A stretch of DNA of 64,000 nt, taken from contig CM077658.1 in NCBI GenBank assembly GCA_039707465.1, forward strand, positions 14,018,074 through 14,082,073, written 5' to 3'. The number at the start of each line of letters is the position of its first letter. The first letter of the stretch is position 1. Shown piece after piece: positions 27,201-35,705 of the stretch. The translations under genes and the position numbers were made by a program. This DNA is from Rhabdophis nuchalis. Its lineage: Eukaryota > Chordata > Lepidosauria > Squamata > Natricidae. The notes below the pieces were generated by a model that was given only the letters and a program-made list of their open reading frames with translations, ran no database searches and had not been told where the DNA came from.

Positions 27201-30200
27201 TAAATAAAGCATGAGAAGCGAGATAGGAATCCCCCCAGCCTTCCTTTTACTGGTGAGCTCATGAAGCTCAGGGTGGTCTCCTCTGGATCTCTTTTTCCCC
27301 AATTTGTTTGCACATCCCTCGGGCTGAAAATCCGTGCGGGTGTGATAAGTCCTAGCAAGCTGCCTTATCCGCTGATAAGTGTCTACCGATCCTCTTCCTT
27401 TTTTCCTCTCTCAATCTCAGCACAGCCTCTAGTTAGGGTATATATATATATATATATATTTGCATCACATTCGGCGGAATAGTAGGAAGGCAGGACGCGG
27501 CGGCTCAGTGGCTAAGACGCTGAGCTTGTCGATCAGAAAGGTCGGCAGTTCGGCAGTTCGACTCCCTAGCGCCGCGTAACGGAGTGAGCTCTTGTCAACC
27601 TAGCAGTTCGAAAGCAGCCCAAAGGGACCAACTTTGGTGAGAAGGTAATAGTGTTCCAATTCAATTCAATTCAATTTATTTGATTTGTAGACCGCACCCT
27701 CTCCCCGAAGGGACTCGGGGCGGTGCACAGGACTTTATTTATTTATTTGTTTGTTTGTTTGTTTATTTGTTTATTTATTTATTTATTTGGATTTATTGAC
27801 CGCCCCCTCTCTCCGAAGAGACTCGGGGCGGTGTACAAGAATTTAAGAGCATATACATATATAACAATTATAAATAATAAAACTAAATTAAATGTTTTAC
27901 CCTGGGTTAAAATTAAAATTTAAAAACATATATCAATACAACAATACAATATTAAAATAGAATTAAATAATTTACCTGCGCTAAAAGTTTAAAATCTTAA
28001 AACCTTAAAAACCCTTAACACTAATTCCCAGCAATCCCTATTAAAACAATTTAAATTTATATTACAGCCTAGGAAGGACAGATTAGGCCAGGCCGGCCTA
28101 ATCTATCCTTCCTAGGCCGTTCCATGTGCCTTCGGCGTTTAGTCATGCCGGCCACATGACCACAGAGACATCTTCGGACAGAACTGGCTCTTCGGCTCTG
28201 AAGCGGATCTGTAGGGAGGGCAAATCCTAAGATTCCCAACAAACACATCTGGAGGGGGCTAGGTTGAGGAAAGCTGTGCCAAAACATCAAAAGGAACAGA
28301 ACTGCAGCCCATCTGGTTGATGCTTCTATTATGCAACTTTGGAATGGGCTTCATAATATTTTGCTGCTAAGCCCTGGAACCTTAAACGGTAAGAAGTGGG
28401 GAAATTTAGCCAGAGTAGCAAGAACATAAAGAAACCAAAAAGTATTGATATAAATAGAAGGTAAAAATAGTAGCCAGGATGTGGGTTTTTTTTTTTAAGC
28501 GTTGTATAGCAAGTCACTGTTTACTTTCCCATGGATTTCCTCCAAGTAAGGAAGAAAGAAGCACATGGGAATTTGTGTTAAGGGCTACCGTGATAAGAAA
28601 TTAATGACCTTTGGCCATCAACAATCTCCATTCAATCATTAAAAATAAATAAGTGAAAATCAATGGAAGAAACAGCATGATTTTACAATAAAAGCCTCAT
28701 GTGAAAGTATTCTATTTTTTCTTTTCTTTTTACGATGGCGTGGGGTCAGAATGACTGAATTGAGCCGAGCATTTACTGGCCAGATGCCCTTCCTGACACC
28801 TCCATGGAGTTCACAGCAGATATTTTCTCTTTGTGCCCTCATAGAGAAACATTGGTCGCTGCCCGAGGATTGAACTCTCAAGCTGCTGAGTGGGAAGCAA
28901 GAGCCTTTACCCCCCTGGAGGCGCTCTGAAAGTATTTTATAACACAACCATAAAACGTTCTCAGTTTCCTGTATTTGCAAAAAATAAAATAAAAGAATGC
29001 ATCATCATCCTAAGCATGGGCGTAAATGGAGGAGCCAGCAGGATGCAAAGGGGTTATCTCGTTTTGTTCTAATGGTTAGTTTGCAATATTTGCAAGATGA
29101 CAAAAAAACCCAGTGAGAAAATAAGGGGGGGAAAACATGCAGAAATCAGGTGTTTGCAATCTGCACCGTCCTTAAGCAAAGATGAAATTCGGAATGCTTT
29201 CCCGTTTACAGTGGGACCTACCGGAGCAGTTGTCAGCTGCAGGATACTCCCATTCTTAATTTCTCCACGGTTCTGACAAAACAACACAAGAAAAATAATT
29301 GCGCACTCAAAATCTCAAAACACTGAATAAAAGCAGTCAAAGATGAACGGGAGAGGAAAAAGTTCAAATCAAACTTCCAAATATCTACCTTGCCAACATT
29401 TTAACTAGCCTCTTAGGAGAACTGAAAAATAAGACCAGGAAAAGTTGTTTTACTTATGGGAATCATTCAATGTCCATCTTCTTCTTTTCTGGACAGGCTG
29501 TAACCTTTCATGCAGGTATTGTGGCCCACCAGCAGAGCTGGTAGCAGATTCGGACAGTGAGGAGGTTGGGGAGGAAGATGGGCCAGTCCTGGAGTCTGGG
29601 GAAGGCTCTGATGAGGGCTCTGTGTCGGAGGCAGAGAGGGGGCCAGAGCTGTCTGACAGTTATCAGCTGCCTTCAGAGTCAGACATCAGTGAGGCAGACG
29701 AACAGCTGGAGCCTGTTCTCAGTGTGTGCATGCGCAGAGTTGCCAGACGAAGGGAACAGCTAAAGAACAGGAGGCCGACTTGGGAGTGAGGCCACAGGTG
29801 GACGATGAGTGGCCCCTCTCAGAGGAAATAAAAGAGGAGCGAAAGGGGAGTGGAGTTTGCAGGAGACCATTAGTTCCCTTAATTGGGTCGTGACTCTCCG
29901 AGACTCCTTGCCAGGTTTTGCAGAAATTGGCCTGGCAGCTCTCCAAGCCAGATAAGGTCTGTGAGTGTAAATCCTCCCTTGAAAGACTTCGCTGGATGTG
30001 AATGAGCAGAATTCACAGCAAATTAATAAAAGGGTTTTTTGTCGGTTTAGGCACTCAATGCACTCACCAGTTCTGTGATGTAGGCTTGCTGGCCATCCAC
30101 ATACTGCAGAGCATAGCGCTCGGAATTATTCAGGTTCCACCTACATCAGAGACAAATAATTGGAGTTTTGCCAGGGTGCAGAGATCCACGCCCCGTCAAA

Positions 30201-32286
30201 ATTGGGGTGTTTCAATCTCCCAGGAAAGAAACTGAATGTACAATGAATCTCCATAAGTTGTCTGAATCGTGCAAATATTTCCCCTGCTACTCAACTAAGT
30301 TTTCTGTAAAGTTTAATCAAATTCTGTGTTTACTTGAAAGGAACACGACCCTCAAAAAAAAAAGTGTGTGTGTGTGTGTGAAATTAGGGAGAAATTATAC
30401 ATGCCTATATTTGTGTATATACACATACACATGCACTCCCTACACTGGGAGTAAATTCTACACTGGGAGAGTAGAATTCTGTGCAATAGCCTACTCGGCC
30501 TTTACCAGTTCCTAGAGATGGTTTCCTAGACAGCATATGCACAAAGAAGAAGCCACACTCCAAAAACAGGGAATAGTGAGGACAAAATAACTCTTCATAC
30601 TAACTGAATTCACTGCCAATTAAACTTCATTTCTTTTACCATGGGTTTCCAATTTGTAAAATAAATTCTTCTCTCCCTTGTAAATATGTAAACGGCCTAG
30701 ACAAGAACAGTTTTCATTGCTATTACTATTAATCTTCTCATCGTTCCTATTACCCATCTCTTCCCACTGTATGACTGCGTGTCTATAACTTTGTTGCTTG
30801 TATCCTTACGATATTGATTGTTTCTTAGTATGATTTGATTGCTTATTTGTACCCTATGACTATCGTTAAGTGTTGTATCTTACGATTCTGGACAAATGTA
30901 TCTTGTCTTTGATGTGCACTGAAAGCATCTGCACCAAAGACAAATTCCTTGTGTGTCCAATCACACTTAGCTAGTGATGAAATTCAATTGTTTTTACTAG
31001 GGGTTCTGTGGGCGTGGCTTGGTGGGCATGACAGAGGAAAGATACTGCAAAATCTCCATTCCCACCCCACTCTGGTGCCAGCCAGAGGTGGTATTTGCCG
31101 GTTCTCCGAACCACTCAAAATTTCTGCTACCGGTTCTCTAGAATATGTCAGAACTGCTGAATTTCACCCCTGCACTTGGTCCATAAAGAATTGCATTCTA
31201 TTCTATTCTATTCTATTCTATTCTATTCTATTCTATTCTCTTTCACAGATACAAATCACCTTCTCTTATCTAAAACATGTCTAAAGCATACGAAGAACGA
31301 CATGATAGCAGTGTTCCTATATCTTAGGGGTTTCCATAAAAGAGAGGGAGTCACCTATTCTCCAAAGCATCTGAAAGACAGGAGAAGAAGTAATAGATGG
31401 AAACTAGTCAAGGAGAGAAGCCACCTAGAACTAAGGAGAAATTCCCTCATATTGAAACAACTGGCCTCCAGAAATTGTGAGAGCTTCACTACTGGAGGTT
31501 TTGAAGAAGATGTTGGATAACCATTTGTCTGAAGTGGTGCAGGGTTTCCTGCCTGAGCAGGGAGTTGGACTAGAAGACCTCCAAGGTCCCTTCCAACTTT
31601 GTTGTTCTTTTATTACATGGACAAGTATAGACCTTTAATTCCAGCAGAAGGATGGAAGAGAAAATGGAGAGAAGGAAATAGTGAAAGGGAGTGAAGAGGA
31701 AGTGATAAATGGCTGCTATCAGTAGTTTGGGGGATTGGTTGATTTATAGCCGTGCTTCTCAACTTTGACAACTTGAAGATGAGTTCAACATTCAAGTTTA
31801 AGAAAGCTAAAGTGTATGAACGAAACAGGAAGCAGACATAACTCCCTTCAGGCATATTTCATAACTTAAAGAGGGTGTGGGAAAACATCTGGCAGGCAGC
31901 AGCTTCTGTCCAAAACTGCCCTAGGAATCAGTCTCAGACTTTTTCTGCTGATCTGCTGCAAAAGCAAAAGCAAAAAAAATAACAATAAAAGGAATAGCTA
32001 CTCACACTTCACAGACTTCTTTCACAACTGCTGACAGAGGCTTAGCCTGTAATTAAATAAAAACGGCATGTTGAGGCTTTTCACATGATTTGAACCTTAA
32101 GCAGAGATGGTGCACAGGAAATAAAATTGGGCATCAGGCTGGCAACAACTCTTCCGTGTGCCAAACTGGTTTAAAATATATATATATATATATGTTAAGA
32201 TCCTTTACCTGATTCAGTTCGATGAGCTGGGGAATCGCTCCCATCATCTGCACGGCGATTTTGACCACATCTTTGGAAGGTGGCAT
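9250..32286 (-). CDS. ELMO3: ELMO3, engulfment and cell motility protein 3 (complete coding region)
   Basis: Twenty coding exons on the minus strand: 32286-32209, 32046-32006, 30140-30068, 29272-29222, 26197-26028, 24595-24496, 22675-22524, 21470-21392, 21248-21198, 20937-20815, 20691-20560, 19667-19563, 18762-18654, 17079-16943, 15650-15487, 15292-15180, 13841-13737, 12809-12727, 11638-11561 and 9462-9250 (TAA 9250-9252). They total 2157 nt, 718 residues, the usual ELMO length. Seen: N-terminal [19 protein letters not shown], armadillo-like repeats ([13 protein letters not shown] near residue 115), the CED-12/ELMO region (about 300-480), a PH-like domain ([16 protein letters not shown] near 565) and the proline-rich tail [14 protein letters not shown]. 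In the family this tail binds the DOCK SH3 domain, and the ELMO-DOCK complex activates Rac at the membrane during engulfment and migration. ELMO3 rather than ELMO1/2 is called mainly from synteny with E2F4 and LRRC29. All junctions are GT-AG; the donor after exon 10 (GTCTCT) is weak. Confidence 0.96.
10163..10337. repeat. 70-bp-arm inverted repeat in ELMO3 last intron
   Basis: Arms 10163-10232 and 10268-10337 are complementary over 70 bp with one mismatch; the loop is 35 bp. Arms read TGTTAGATTTTTAAGGGC inward. A third partial copy of the inner segment lies at 10590-10650. Confidence 0.92.
10915..11262 (+). mobile_element. L2-type LINE 3' end
   Basis: Decayed reverse-transcriptase C terminus ([17 protein letters not shown]), then CGCCCTGGGTCCG...GAAGGGCGGGGTATAAATTCAATAAATAAATAA tail. 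Same family as 46666-47130 (+) and 25074-25445 (-). Confidence 0.85.
12039..12601 (+). mobile_element. Solo LTR, family A copy 3
   Basis: TGTTGTGGCCCACC ... GATCAGAACA, 563 bp, with the acidic-to-arginine-rich frame and AATAAA at the 3' part. Flanks AGCTG/GGCTA are not a clean duplication. It lies in ELMO3 intron 18, antisense to the gene, ending 126 bp from exon 18. Confidence 0.8.
12935..13085 (+). mobile_element. tRNA-derived SINE, 5'-truncated
   Basis: SINE body AAGGTTGACTCAGCC...ATGAGGACCCAGATTGTTGG...TAAACCGCTTA and tail CTAAGTGCTATTGCTTT. Confidence 0.85.
13145..13526. mobile_element. hAT-type element (GGGGTCAGCAA ends)
   Basis: Ends TAGGGGTCAGCAATC and GGTTGCTGACCCTTG, flanked by CACTAGAT (13137-13144) and CACTAGCC (13527-13534). 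These are 8-bp sites matching at 6 positions and centred on TA. Confidence 0.75.
14110..14290. repeat. 'TTACGACC' family repeat fragment
   Basis: CCCTCGACTTTACAACGG...GTGACTTATGACCGTTTGACC, same family as 26345-26710. Confidence 0.6.
14380..14791. mobile_element. Tc1/mariner-type MITE ('TATAAGACGC' family), copy 2
   Basis: Ends CCATATTTTTCGGAGCTTAAG and ...TATAGTCCAAAAATACAG with TA on each side. Confidence 0.72.
14823..15051. mobile_element. hAT-type nonautonomous element (CAGCGGTAGTCAACC ends)
   Basis: Inverted ends CAGCGGTAGTCAACC and GGTTGACTACCCCCG, flanked by perfect GGTTACAG at 14815-14822 and 15052-15059. Confidence 0.85.
15748..16170 (+). mobile_element. Solo LTR, diverged family B
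   Basis: TGTTGTGGCCCAG ... AGTCAGAACA (423 bp), flanked by perfect GTAGGC at 15742-15747 and 16171-16176. It shares ends with family A, and encodes a different acidic frame that likewise ends in an arginine-rich segment ([10 protein letters not shown]). It lies in ELMO3 intron 14. Confidence 0.82.
16255..16400 (+). mobile_element. CR1-L3-like LINE 3' tail
   Basis: GTGTACACTGAGAGAGTCTGCAC...ACAAATTCCTTGTGCGTCCAATCACAATTGGCCAATAAATAAT, the same tail as at 23245-23310. Confidence 0.8.
16485..16690. repeat. (ATTG)n/(AATG)n microsatellite block
   Basis: Interrupted TTGA, GAGT and AATG repeats, with three copies of an ATTCTTCCATTATGCAAAT-type unit between them. Confidence 0.85.
17116..17340 (+). 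mobile_element. tRNA-derived SINE, full length
   Basis: GTGGTGGCGCAGTGGTTAGAA head through body to the GTCTAAATGCTATTGCTTTC tail. Its tail was the target of the adjacent L1 insertion. Confidence 0.9.
17341..17860 (+). mobile_element. 5'-truncated L1 LINE
   Basis: The ORF2 C-terminal remnant reads [19 protein letters not shown]...[12 protein letters not shown], followed by AATAAA and poly(A). It is flanked by a perfect 17-bp duplication TAAATGCTATTGCTTTC at 17323-17339 and 17861-17877. Confidence 0.93.
18351..18530. repeat. About 61-bp tandem repeat, three copies
   Basis: Repeats of GACTTCAACTCCCAGAATTC...CAGCCACCAGTGGAAGCCATC in ELMO3 intron 12-13 territory, 125 bp from exon 13. The unit resembles a hAT MITE interior. 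Confidence 0.88.
18842..19440 (+). mobile_element. tRNA-derived SINE interrupted by nested insertions
   Basis: SINE head and body at 18842-18997 and SINE tail (GTCTAAGTGCTATTGCC) at 19388-19440, split by the MITE at 18998-19387. Confidence 0.85.
18998..19387. mobile_element. hAT-type fold-back MITE, copy 2, itself interrupted by an L2 fragment
   Basis: Left end CAGGGGTCTCCAACC and right end GGTTGGAGACCCCTG flank 19023-19310, a minus-strand L2-type 3' end. Sites CCTTACGG/CCTTAAGA surround the MITE. Confidence 0.85.
20030..20215 (+). mobile_element. L2-type LINE ORF2 fragment
   Basis: Translates to [17 protein letters not shown]...RRGRLRTPS, typical of the L2-clade reverse transcriptase C-terminal region, and runs into the GAAG repeat. 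Confidence 0.7.
20216..20455. repeat. (GGAA)n purine microsatellite with GGAT/TAGG tail
   Basis: 75 bp of near-pure GGAA then degenerate purine tract, then (GGAT)n and (TAGG)n, in ELMO3 intron 11. Confidence 0.95.
20692..20814 (-). other. ELMO3: ELMO3 intron 10: 123 nt, stop-free, in frame, weak splice sites
   Basis: The intron between 20815 (CCCAG) and 20691 (GAACAACGG) is exactly 41 codons long, contains no stop in the coding frame and starts GTCTCT instead of GTRAGT. The acceptor GATGCGCAG has a poor pyrimidine tract. Retention would add 41 mostly hydrophobic residues between PMDPYSQ and EQRDLLQ. ELMO1 has no insert here, so splicing is the default reading. Confidence 0.75.
21920..22184. 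mobile_element. 'TATAAGACGC' family MITE, partial
   Basis: Right end TTATACTCTGAAAAATATGG matches the copies at 7375 and 14380. The interior GGCTTCCAGAGTGCTCCTGGGGG is shared with both; the left end is not clear. Confidence 0.6.
22850..23345 (+). mobile_element. CR1-L3-like LINE 3' end with (ATTCT)n tail
   Basis: CTCACAACACTGTCAAATAATT...TGTACACTGAGAGCATCTGCACC...CCAATCACATTTGG, then ATTCTATTCTATTCT. In ELMO3 intron 6. Confidence 0.88.
24197..24355. repeat. (GA)n/(GACA)n purine-rich repeat
   Basis: GAGAGA and GACAGACACAAAGAGA repeats 140 bp from ELMO3 exon 6. Confidence 0.93.
24890..25073. mobile_element. hAT-type repeat (CAGTGGTGGGAT end), partial
   Basis: CAGTGGTGGGATACGACTGGTATGCCCC is shared in complement with 57062-57105. 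Confidence 0.65.
25074..25445 (-). mobile_element. L2-type LINE 3' end
   Basis: Minus-strand translation includes [19 protein letters not shown] and [11 protein letters not shown]; the tail at 25074 is TTATTTATTAATTAAT. Confidence 0.88.
25715..25940. repeat. hAT-type repeat fragment (GGTTTCAC...CTACCACTG)
   Basis: Shares ACCGATCCGAACCGGCTGAATCC-type sequence with the CAGTGGTGGG element family. Confidence 0.5.
26345..26713. repeat. 'TTACGACC' family repeat, near full length
   Basis: CCCTCGACTTACAACAGTGACC ... CTTAAGTCGAGAACTACC. The two ends are complementary (CCTCGACTTA / TAAGTCGAG), suggesting a TIR element. It contains an exact short tandem duplication AGCAAAGTCAATGGGGAAGCC. Confidence 0.65.
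26716..26950. mobile_element. Tc1/mariner-type MITE ('CCCCGAAAATAAG' family), copy 2
   Basis: CCGTATTTCCCCAAAAATAA ... TTTTCGGGGAGACAGGA, flanked by TA/TA. Confidence 0.75.
27436..27460. repeat. (TA)n microsatellite
   Basis: Short TA run in ELMO3 intron 4. Confidence 0.9.
27490..27650 (+). mobile_element. tRNA-derived SINE (CGGCTCAGTGGCTAAGACGC family)
   Basis: Head with an A-box-like GGCTCAGTGGCTAAGACG and the B-box-like GCAGTTCGACTCCC; truncated. A minus-strand copy lies at 32390-32705. Confidence 0.8.
27655..28110 (-). mobile_element. Two adjacent L2-type LINE 3' ends
   Basis: Two CCGAAGGGACTCGGGGCGGTG-type motifs preceded by AATTCAATTC and (TTTA)n tails. The second continues to about 28110. 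Confidence 0.82.
28725..28930 (-). mobile_element. SINE (GAGCATTTACTGGCCAGATGCC family), copy 1
   Basis: Minus-strand B-box-like GAGTTCAATCC; the same family is at 44640-44860 and 48005-48245. Confidence 0.72.
29517..30055 (+). mobile_element. Solo-LTR-like repeat, family A copy 4
   Basis: TATTGTGGCCCACCAGCAG start, acidic frame, AATAAA near 30025, then a degraded 3' end at about 30055, only a dozen bases from the ELMO3 exon 3 donor (30067). Antisense to ELMO3. Confidence 0.8.
30710..31240 (+). mobile_element. CR1-L3-like LINE 3' end with (ATTCT)n, split by a hAT-type insertion
   Basis: The tail CCAATCACACTTAG at about 30970 resumes as CACTTGGTCCATAAAGAATTGC at 31170. The intervening 30972-31168 ends ...GAATTTCACCCCTG and carries the GGTTCTCCGAACCACTC core of the CAGTGGTGGG hAT family. 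ATTCT repeats occupy 31195-31240. Confidence 0.82.
31285..31612 (+). mobile_element. CR1 LINE 3' fragment
   Basis: Reads [20 protein letters not shown]...LELRRNSL, then GGACTAGAAGACCTCCAAGGTC. Confidence 0.88.
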
Positions 32287-32322
32287 GGTCAGCCCTTCCC
32301 TGGGTTGACCGGGAGGTCCTTC
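32287..32322 (-). other. ELMO3: ELMO3 5' UTR part of first coding exon
   Basis: On the minus strand TTTCATAG|GAAGGACC precedes the ATG at 32286, so the start codon lies 36 nt into an internal exon. The ATG context is GACCATGCC. Confidence 0.6.
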
Positions 32323-32389
32323 CTATGAAAGCAATGCAGAGGTTCCTCATCACATATGCTATCCAGGCAACGGGAAAAAAATTATTGCT

Positions 32390-32705
32390 AAGATAAAGGT
32401 AAAGGTTCCCCCATACATATGTGCTAGGTGTTCCCGACTCTAGGGGGCGGTGCTCAACTCCGTTTCAAAGCCGAAGAGCCAGCGTTGTCCGAAGACGTCT
32501 CCATGGTCATGTGGCTGGCATGACTAAATGCTGATGGCACACAGAACGCTGCTACCTCTACTTGCATTTTTATGTCCTTTCGAACTGCTAGGTTGGCAGA
32601 AGTTGGGACAAGTAACGGGAGCTCACTCCATTATACGGCGCTAGGGATTCAAACTGCCAAACTTTCAGATCGACAAGCTCAGTGTCTTAGCCACTGAAGC
32701 CACCC
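32390..32705 (-). mobile_element. tRNA-derived SINE, near full length
   Basis: Minus-strand counterpart of 27490-27650: ends CAGTGTCTTAGCCACTGAAGCC at the head side and AAAGGTAAAGGTTCCCCC at the tail, 70 bp upstream of the ELMO3 first coding exon acceptor. Confidence 0.85.
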
Positions 32706-33004
32706 TTAAAATATTTAATATCTTAATTTAAGATATTTGAGAACAATTTGGTTGCACACACGATGCACAATGACAATAAAGGCTGTACTATATTAAAAAA
32801 AAACACGCCACACACAGGCAATGGAATTTGCGCATACAGGTAATCCTTGACTTACAACCGTTCGCTTAGTGACGGTTGAAAGTTACAACGGCACTGAAAA
32901 AAGTGATTTATGACCATTTTACATTTTAAATCAAATTCGAAATGCTCCACAAACCATCATTGCTCACTAGTTCCCAGATCTTTGCACGCAAATGAAAGCG
33001 GGCG

Positions 33005-33007
<3 letters not shown>

Positions 33008-33062
<55 letters not shown>

Positions 33063-33078
33063 GAGGAGGAGGAGGAAG
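33008..33078. repeat. (GA)n-(GGA)n microsatellite
   Basis: About 50 bp GA then GGA repeats upstream of the ELMO3 start exon. Confidence 0.95.
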
Positions 33079-33514
33079 AGGAAAATAACTCAAAGTCACA
33101 TCTGTCTGACAGGCGCCAGAAGAATTTATTAGTCGGAGGGGGTGGAGAGTTAAGTAGATACCCACAAATAGATCTAATTCTAGAAACCGGCCCTTGCTTA
33201 ATGATTAAAAGTAGAGTTGGATGATTCAAGCCACTTCCTCTTAATCCCATGGAGAGTTGGATGGCGTGCTTGGCATTCTTTCACCCAGCGCCTTATGGGG
33301 AGGCTGAGCCATCGCTGACTACTTTTTTTTTTTTAAAGAAAAGTTCATTATTTTTCTTACTCATACATACATACACAAATATGCATTTCTCATAAATATT
33401 ATTAGTGTTATACATTATCCTTTGACATTTATAATTCCCATTCTTCCCCTAAAGATACAGTAATCTATTCGAGGTGGCGTTCCTGCCATCCCGTACGTTC
33501 ATCTTATATTACAG

Positions 33515-34035
33515 CCAAAAAACTCAATTAACTTTTAAAAAAATCTCAATTAATTTTTTAAAAAAAATCTCAATTAGCTTGAAAAAAATCTCCATTTAAA
33601 AAAACCTCGATTAACTTAAAAAAGTCTCAATTAACTTTTTAAAAAATCTCAGTTAACTTTAAAAAAAATCTCAATTAAATTTTAAAAAAACTCCATTAGC
33701 TTTAAAAATAGCAATCAACTTTAAAAAAAAAATCTCCTTTAACGTTAAAACATCTCAATTTAAAAAAATCTCAATCAGTTTAAAAAATCTCCATTAACTA
33801 AAAAAAAAAAAAAATCTCAATCAACTTTTTAAAAAACATCCAGCACTGAAATTAAGAAAAGCATGCAATCCCTTTGACCCTCAACCCTGTTCAAAATCTA
33901 CTCCCACGAACACACACACAAAAAAAACCTTGGTTCATCTCAATGAAATCAAAATTAATCTCAATTAACTTTAAACAAAATCTCAATTAATTTTTTTTTT
34001 AAAATCTCAATTAACTTATAAAAAACCTCTCCACC
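33515..34035. repeat. AT-rich minisatellite, unit about 18-22 bp
   Basis: More than a dozen degenerate copies of ATCTCAATTAACTTTTAAAA, interrupted at 33840-33950 by sequence that itself recurs at 34045-34110 (CCCAGCACT..AAATTAAGAAA). Confidence 0.9.
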
Positions 34036-34109
34036 AACTTTTTCTTTTAAACCCAGCACTTAAATTAAGAAATGCACGCAATCGCTTTGACACTCACCCT
34101 GTTCAAAAC

Positions 34110-34170
34110 TCTCTCTCACACACACACACATACACGCGTGCACACGCGAGCGCGCGCGCACGCACACGTG
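34110..34170. repeat. (CA)n/(CG)n alternating purine-pyrimidine tract
   Basis: CACACA, then GCGCGCGCGCACGCACACG, at the edge of the ELMO3 CpG island. Confidence 0.92.
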
Positions 34171-34189
34171 TGTTTTGGCTCACCTTTCC

Positions 34190-35130
34190 GTTCTTGCAAG
34201 CAGTCCCCGTTTCCAGCCCAGCCTATCTCGCAGGGCTCCAGGGGTGACCGGAGAGCAATGTGGCGCTTCGCGGGGAAGGAAAGCGCTGAGTTAGCAGAGA
34301 AAGAGAGAGAGAGAAGCCGATGGCCGCTTTCGATTCCTCCCGGTCTTCCCCGGGACGAAAAGCGGAGGGAAACTTCGCAGGGGGAGCCAGAGCTGGCCAG
34401 GAGGAGCCCCAAAAAACTTTAAAGCCTCCCCGGCCTCGCTTTTGTTTTGTTGCCCCCCCACCCAAAAAAAAACTTTGGGGCGGGGGGGGGTGGAGAGTGG
34501 GGGAAAAAAAGGCGGCGCTGCAGGATTCCCCCAGATCCCCCAGTCCTCTTCCGCGTCCGCTCCTTAGCTCGGGCTCCCTCCGGGCATCCTTGGCCGGACT
34601 CGGGCCGGGGAGCCAGCAACGGCGGCGGCGGCCCTGGAGCGCCCAGCCCGAAAAGAGGCTCCTTGCAAGGCCGGCGGCGGGAGCGCGGAGAGCAAGGCGG
34701 CCGCCTGTTGGCGAAGCGGGGCCGGGCAGAGGCGAAGGGAACGGGCGCCGCACCAGCCGCCTTCGGCCCACCCCCCACCACCTCCAGCCACCCCGCTTGG
34801 CTCGCCGTCCTTCTCCCGCTCGGCGCTCCGGCAGTTCCGGGGCGGTGGCCGGCCGGGCTGCCCGCCCTCGAAGGAGGACGGCCGTCTCCGCCCCTGCATG
34901 GAGGCAGGCGGGAAGGGCGGGCGGGCTGGGTGGGTGGCCGGCGGAGGAGCAGCGCCAAGGAGCCCACCCTCCGCCGCCTTAGGGGCTCCCTCGCCGGATC
35001 CGCTCCGAGCGAGCCTGCCTGCCGGACGCGCCGGGACCTTGGCCGGAGCCAGTTGCGCGCCTTCGGCACGTGCGGAATCAGCTGCGGGTTTTTTCCAAAG
35101 CGGGGCTGAGACCGCCGCGATCCGATGGGA
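34190..35130 (-). promoter_or_regulatory. CpG-island-like region, probable ELMO3 promoter
   Basis: The segment is strongly GC-rich with many CpGs, unlike its AT-rich flanks, and lies 2 kb upstream of the ELMO3 start codon. On the minus strand GGAAAG|GTGAGC at 34184 is a good donor for a noncoding first exon. It would splice to the acceptor TTTCATAG at 32323, 36 bp before the ATG. Long open frames here (up to 262 codons) reflect GC content, not genes. Confidence 0.65.
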
Positions 35131-35235
35131 GGGAAGGGAAGGGAAGGGAGGGGGATTGGGAGGGCATGGAATCGAATATAGAGCGCAGAATGCGTGTTAG
35201 AATGCATCTGTGTTTTAATTTAGCTTCCTCTAGTC

Positions 35236-35349
35236 CAGGGGTCCCCAACCTTTGCAACTTTAAATCTGAAGGACTTCAGCTCCCAGACTTCTCCAGCCAG
35301 CTTTGCTGAAGTCCTTCAGACTTAAAGTTGCAAAGGTTGGAGACCCCTG
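35236..35349. mobile_element. hAT-type fold-back MITE, copy 3, with inverted flanks
   Basis: Same family as 6021-6141 with a shortened centre. Flanks CTCTAGTC and GACTAGTG are complementary rather than direct. Confidence 0.88.
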
Positions 35350-35389
35350 GACTAGTGGGCAGAGGTAGACTTGATGTCTTATTCCAATA

Positions 35390-35705
35390 CTCAATGGAAT
35401 GGAATGGAATAAGCAATGGAATAGAATAGAATGGAATAGGAAAGAATGGAGTAGAATAGGAAAGAATGGAATGGAATAGGAAAGAATAGAATGGAATAGG
35501 AAAGAATGGAATGGAATAGGAAAGAATAGAATGGAATGGAATAGGAAAGAATAGAATGGAATGGAATAGGAAAGAATAGAATGGAATGGAATAGGAAAGA
35601 ATGGAATGGAATAGGAAAGAATAGAATGGAATGGAATACACAATGGAACAGAACGGAATAGAATATGGAATGTAATACAGAAGAGAACAAAACAGAATAT
35701 AGAAT
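35390..35705. repeat. (GGAAT/GAATA)n microsatellite
   Basis: About 315 bp of AATGG/AATAG-type pentamers in higher-order units such as GGAAAGAATGGAATGGAATA. Confidence 0.95.

Noticed and set aside
9250..32286. A miR-328-like microRNA, which lies in the human ELMO3 region
   Set aside because: I did not see a convincing hairpin with that mature sequence; the hairpins present belong to MITEs and palindromic repeats.
33515..34035. CRISPR-like array
   Set aside because: Units are degenerate, AT-only, without unique spacers, in a vertebrate genome; it is a minisatellite.
34223..35207. Overlapping open frames of 180-262 codons on both strands
   Set aside because: CpG-island composition lowers stop frequency. 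The translations are Pro/Arg/Gly/Ala-rich with no family match and occur in several frames at once.
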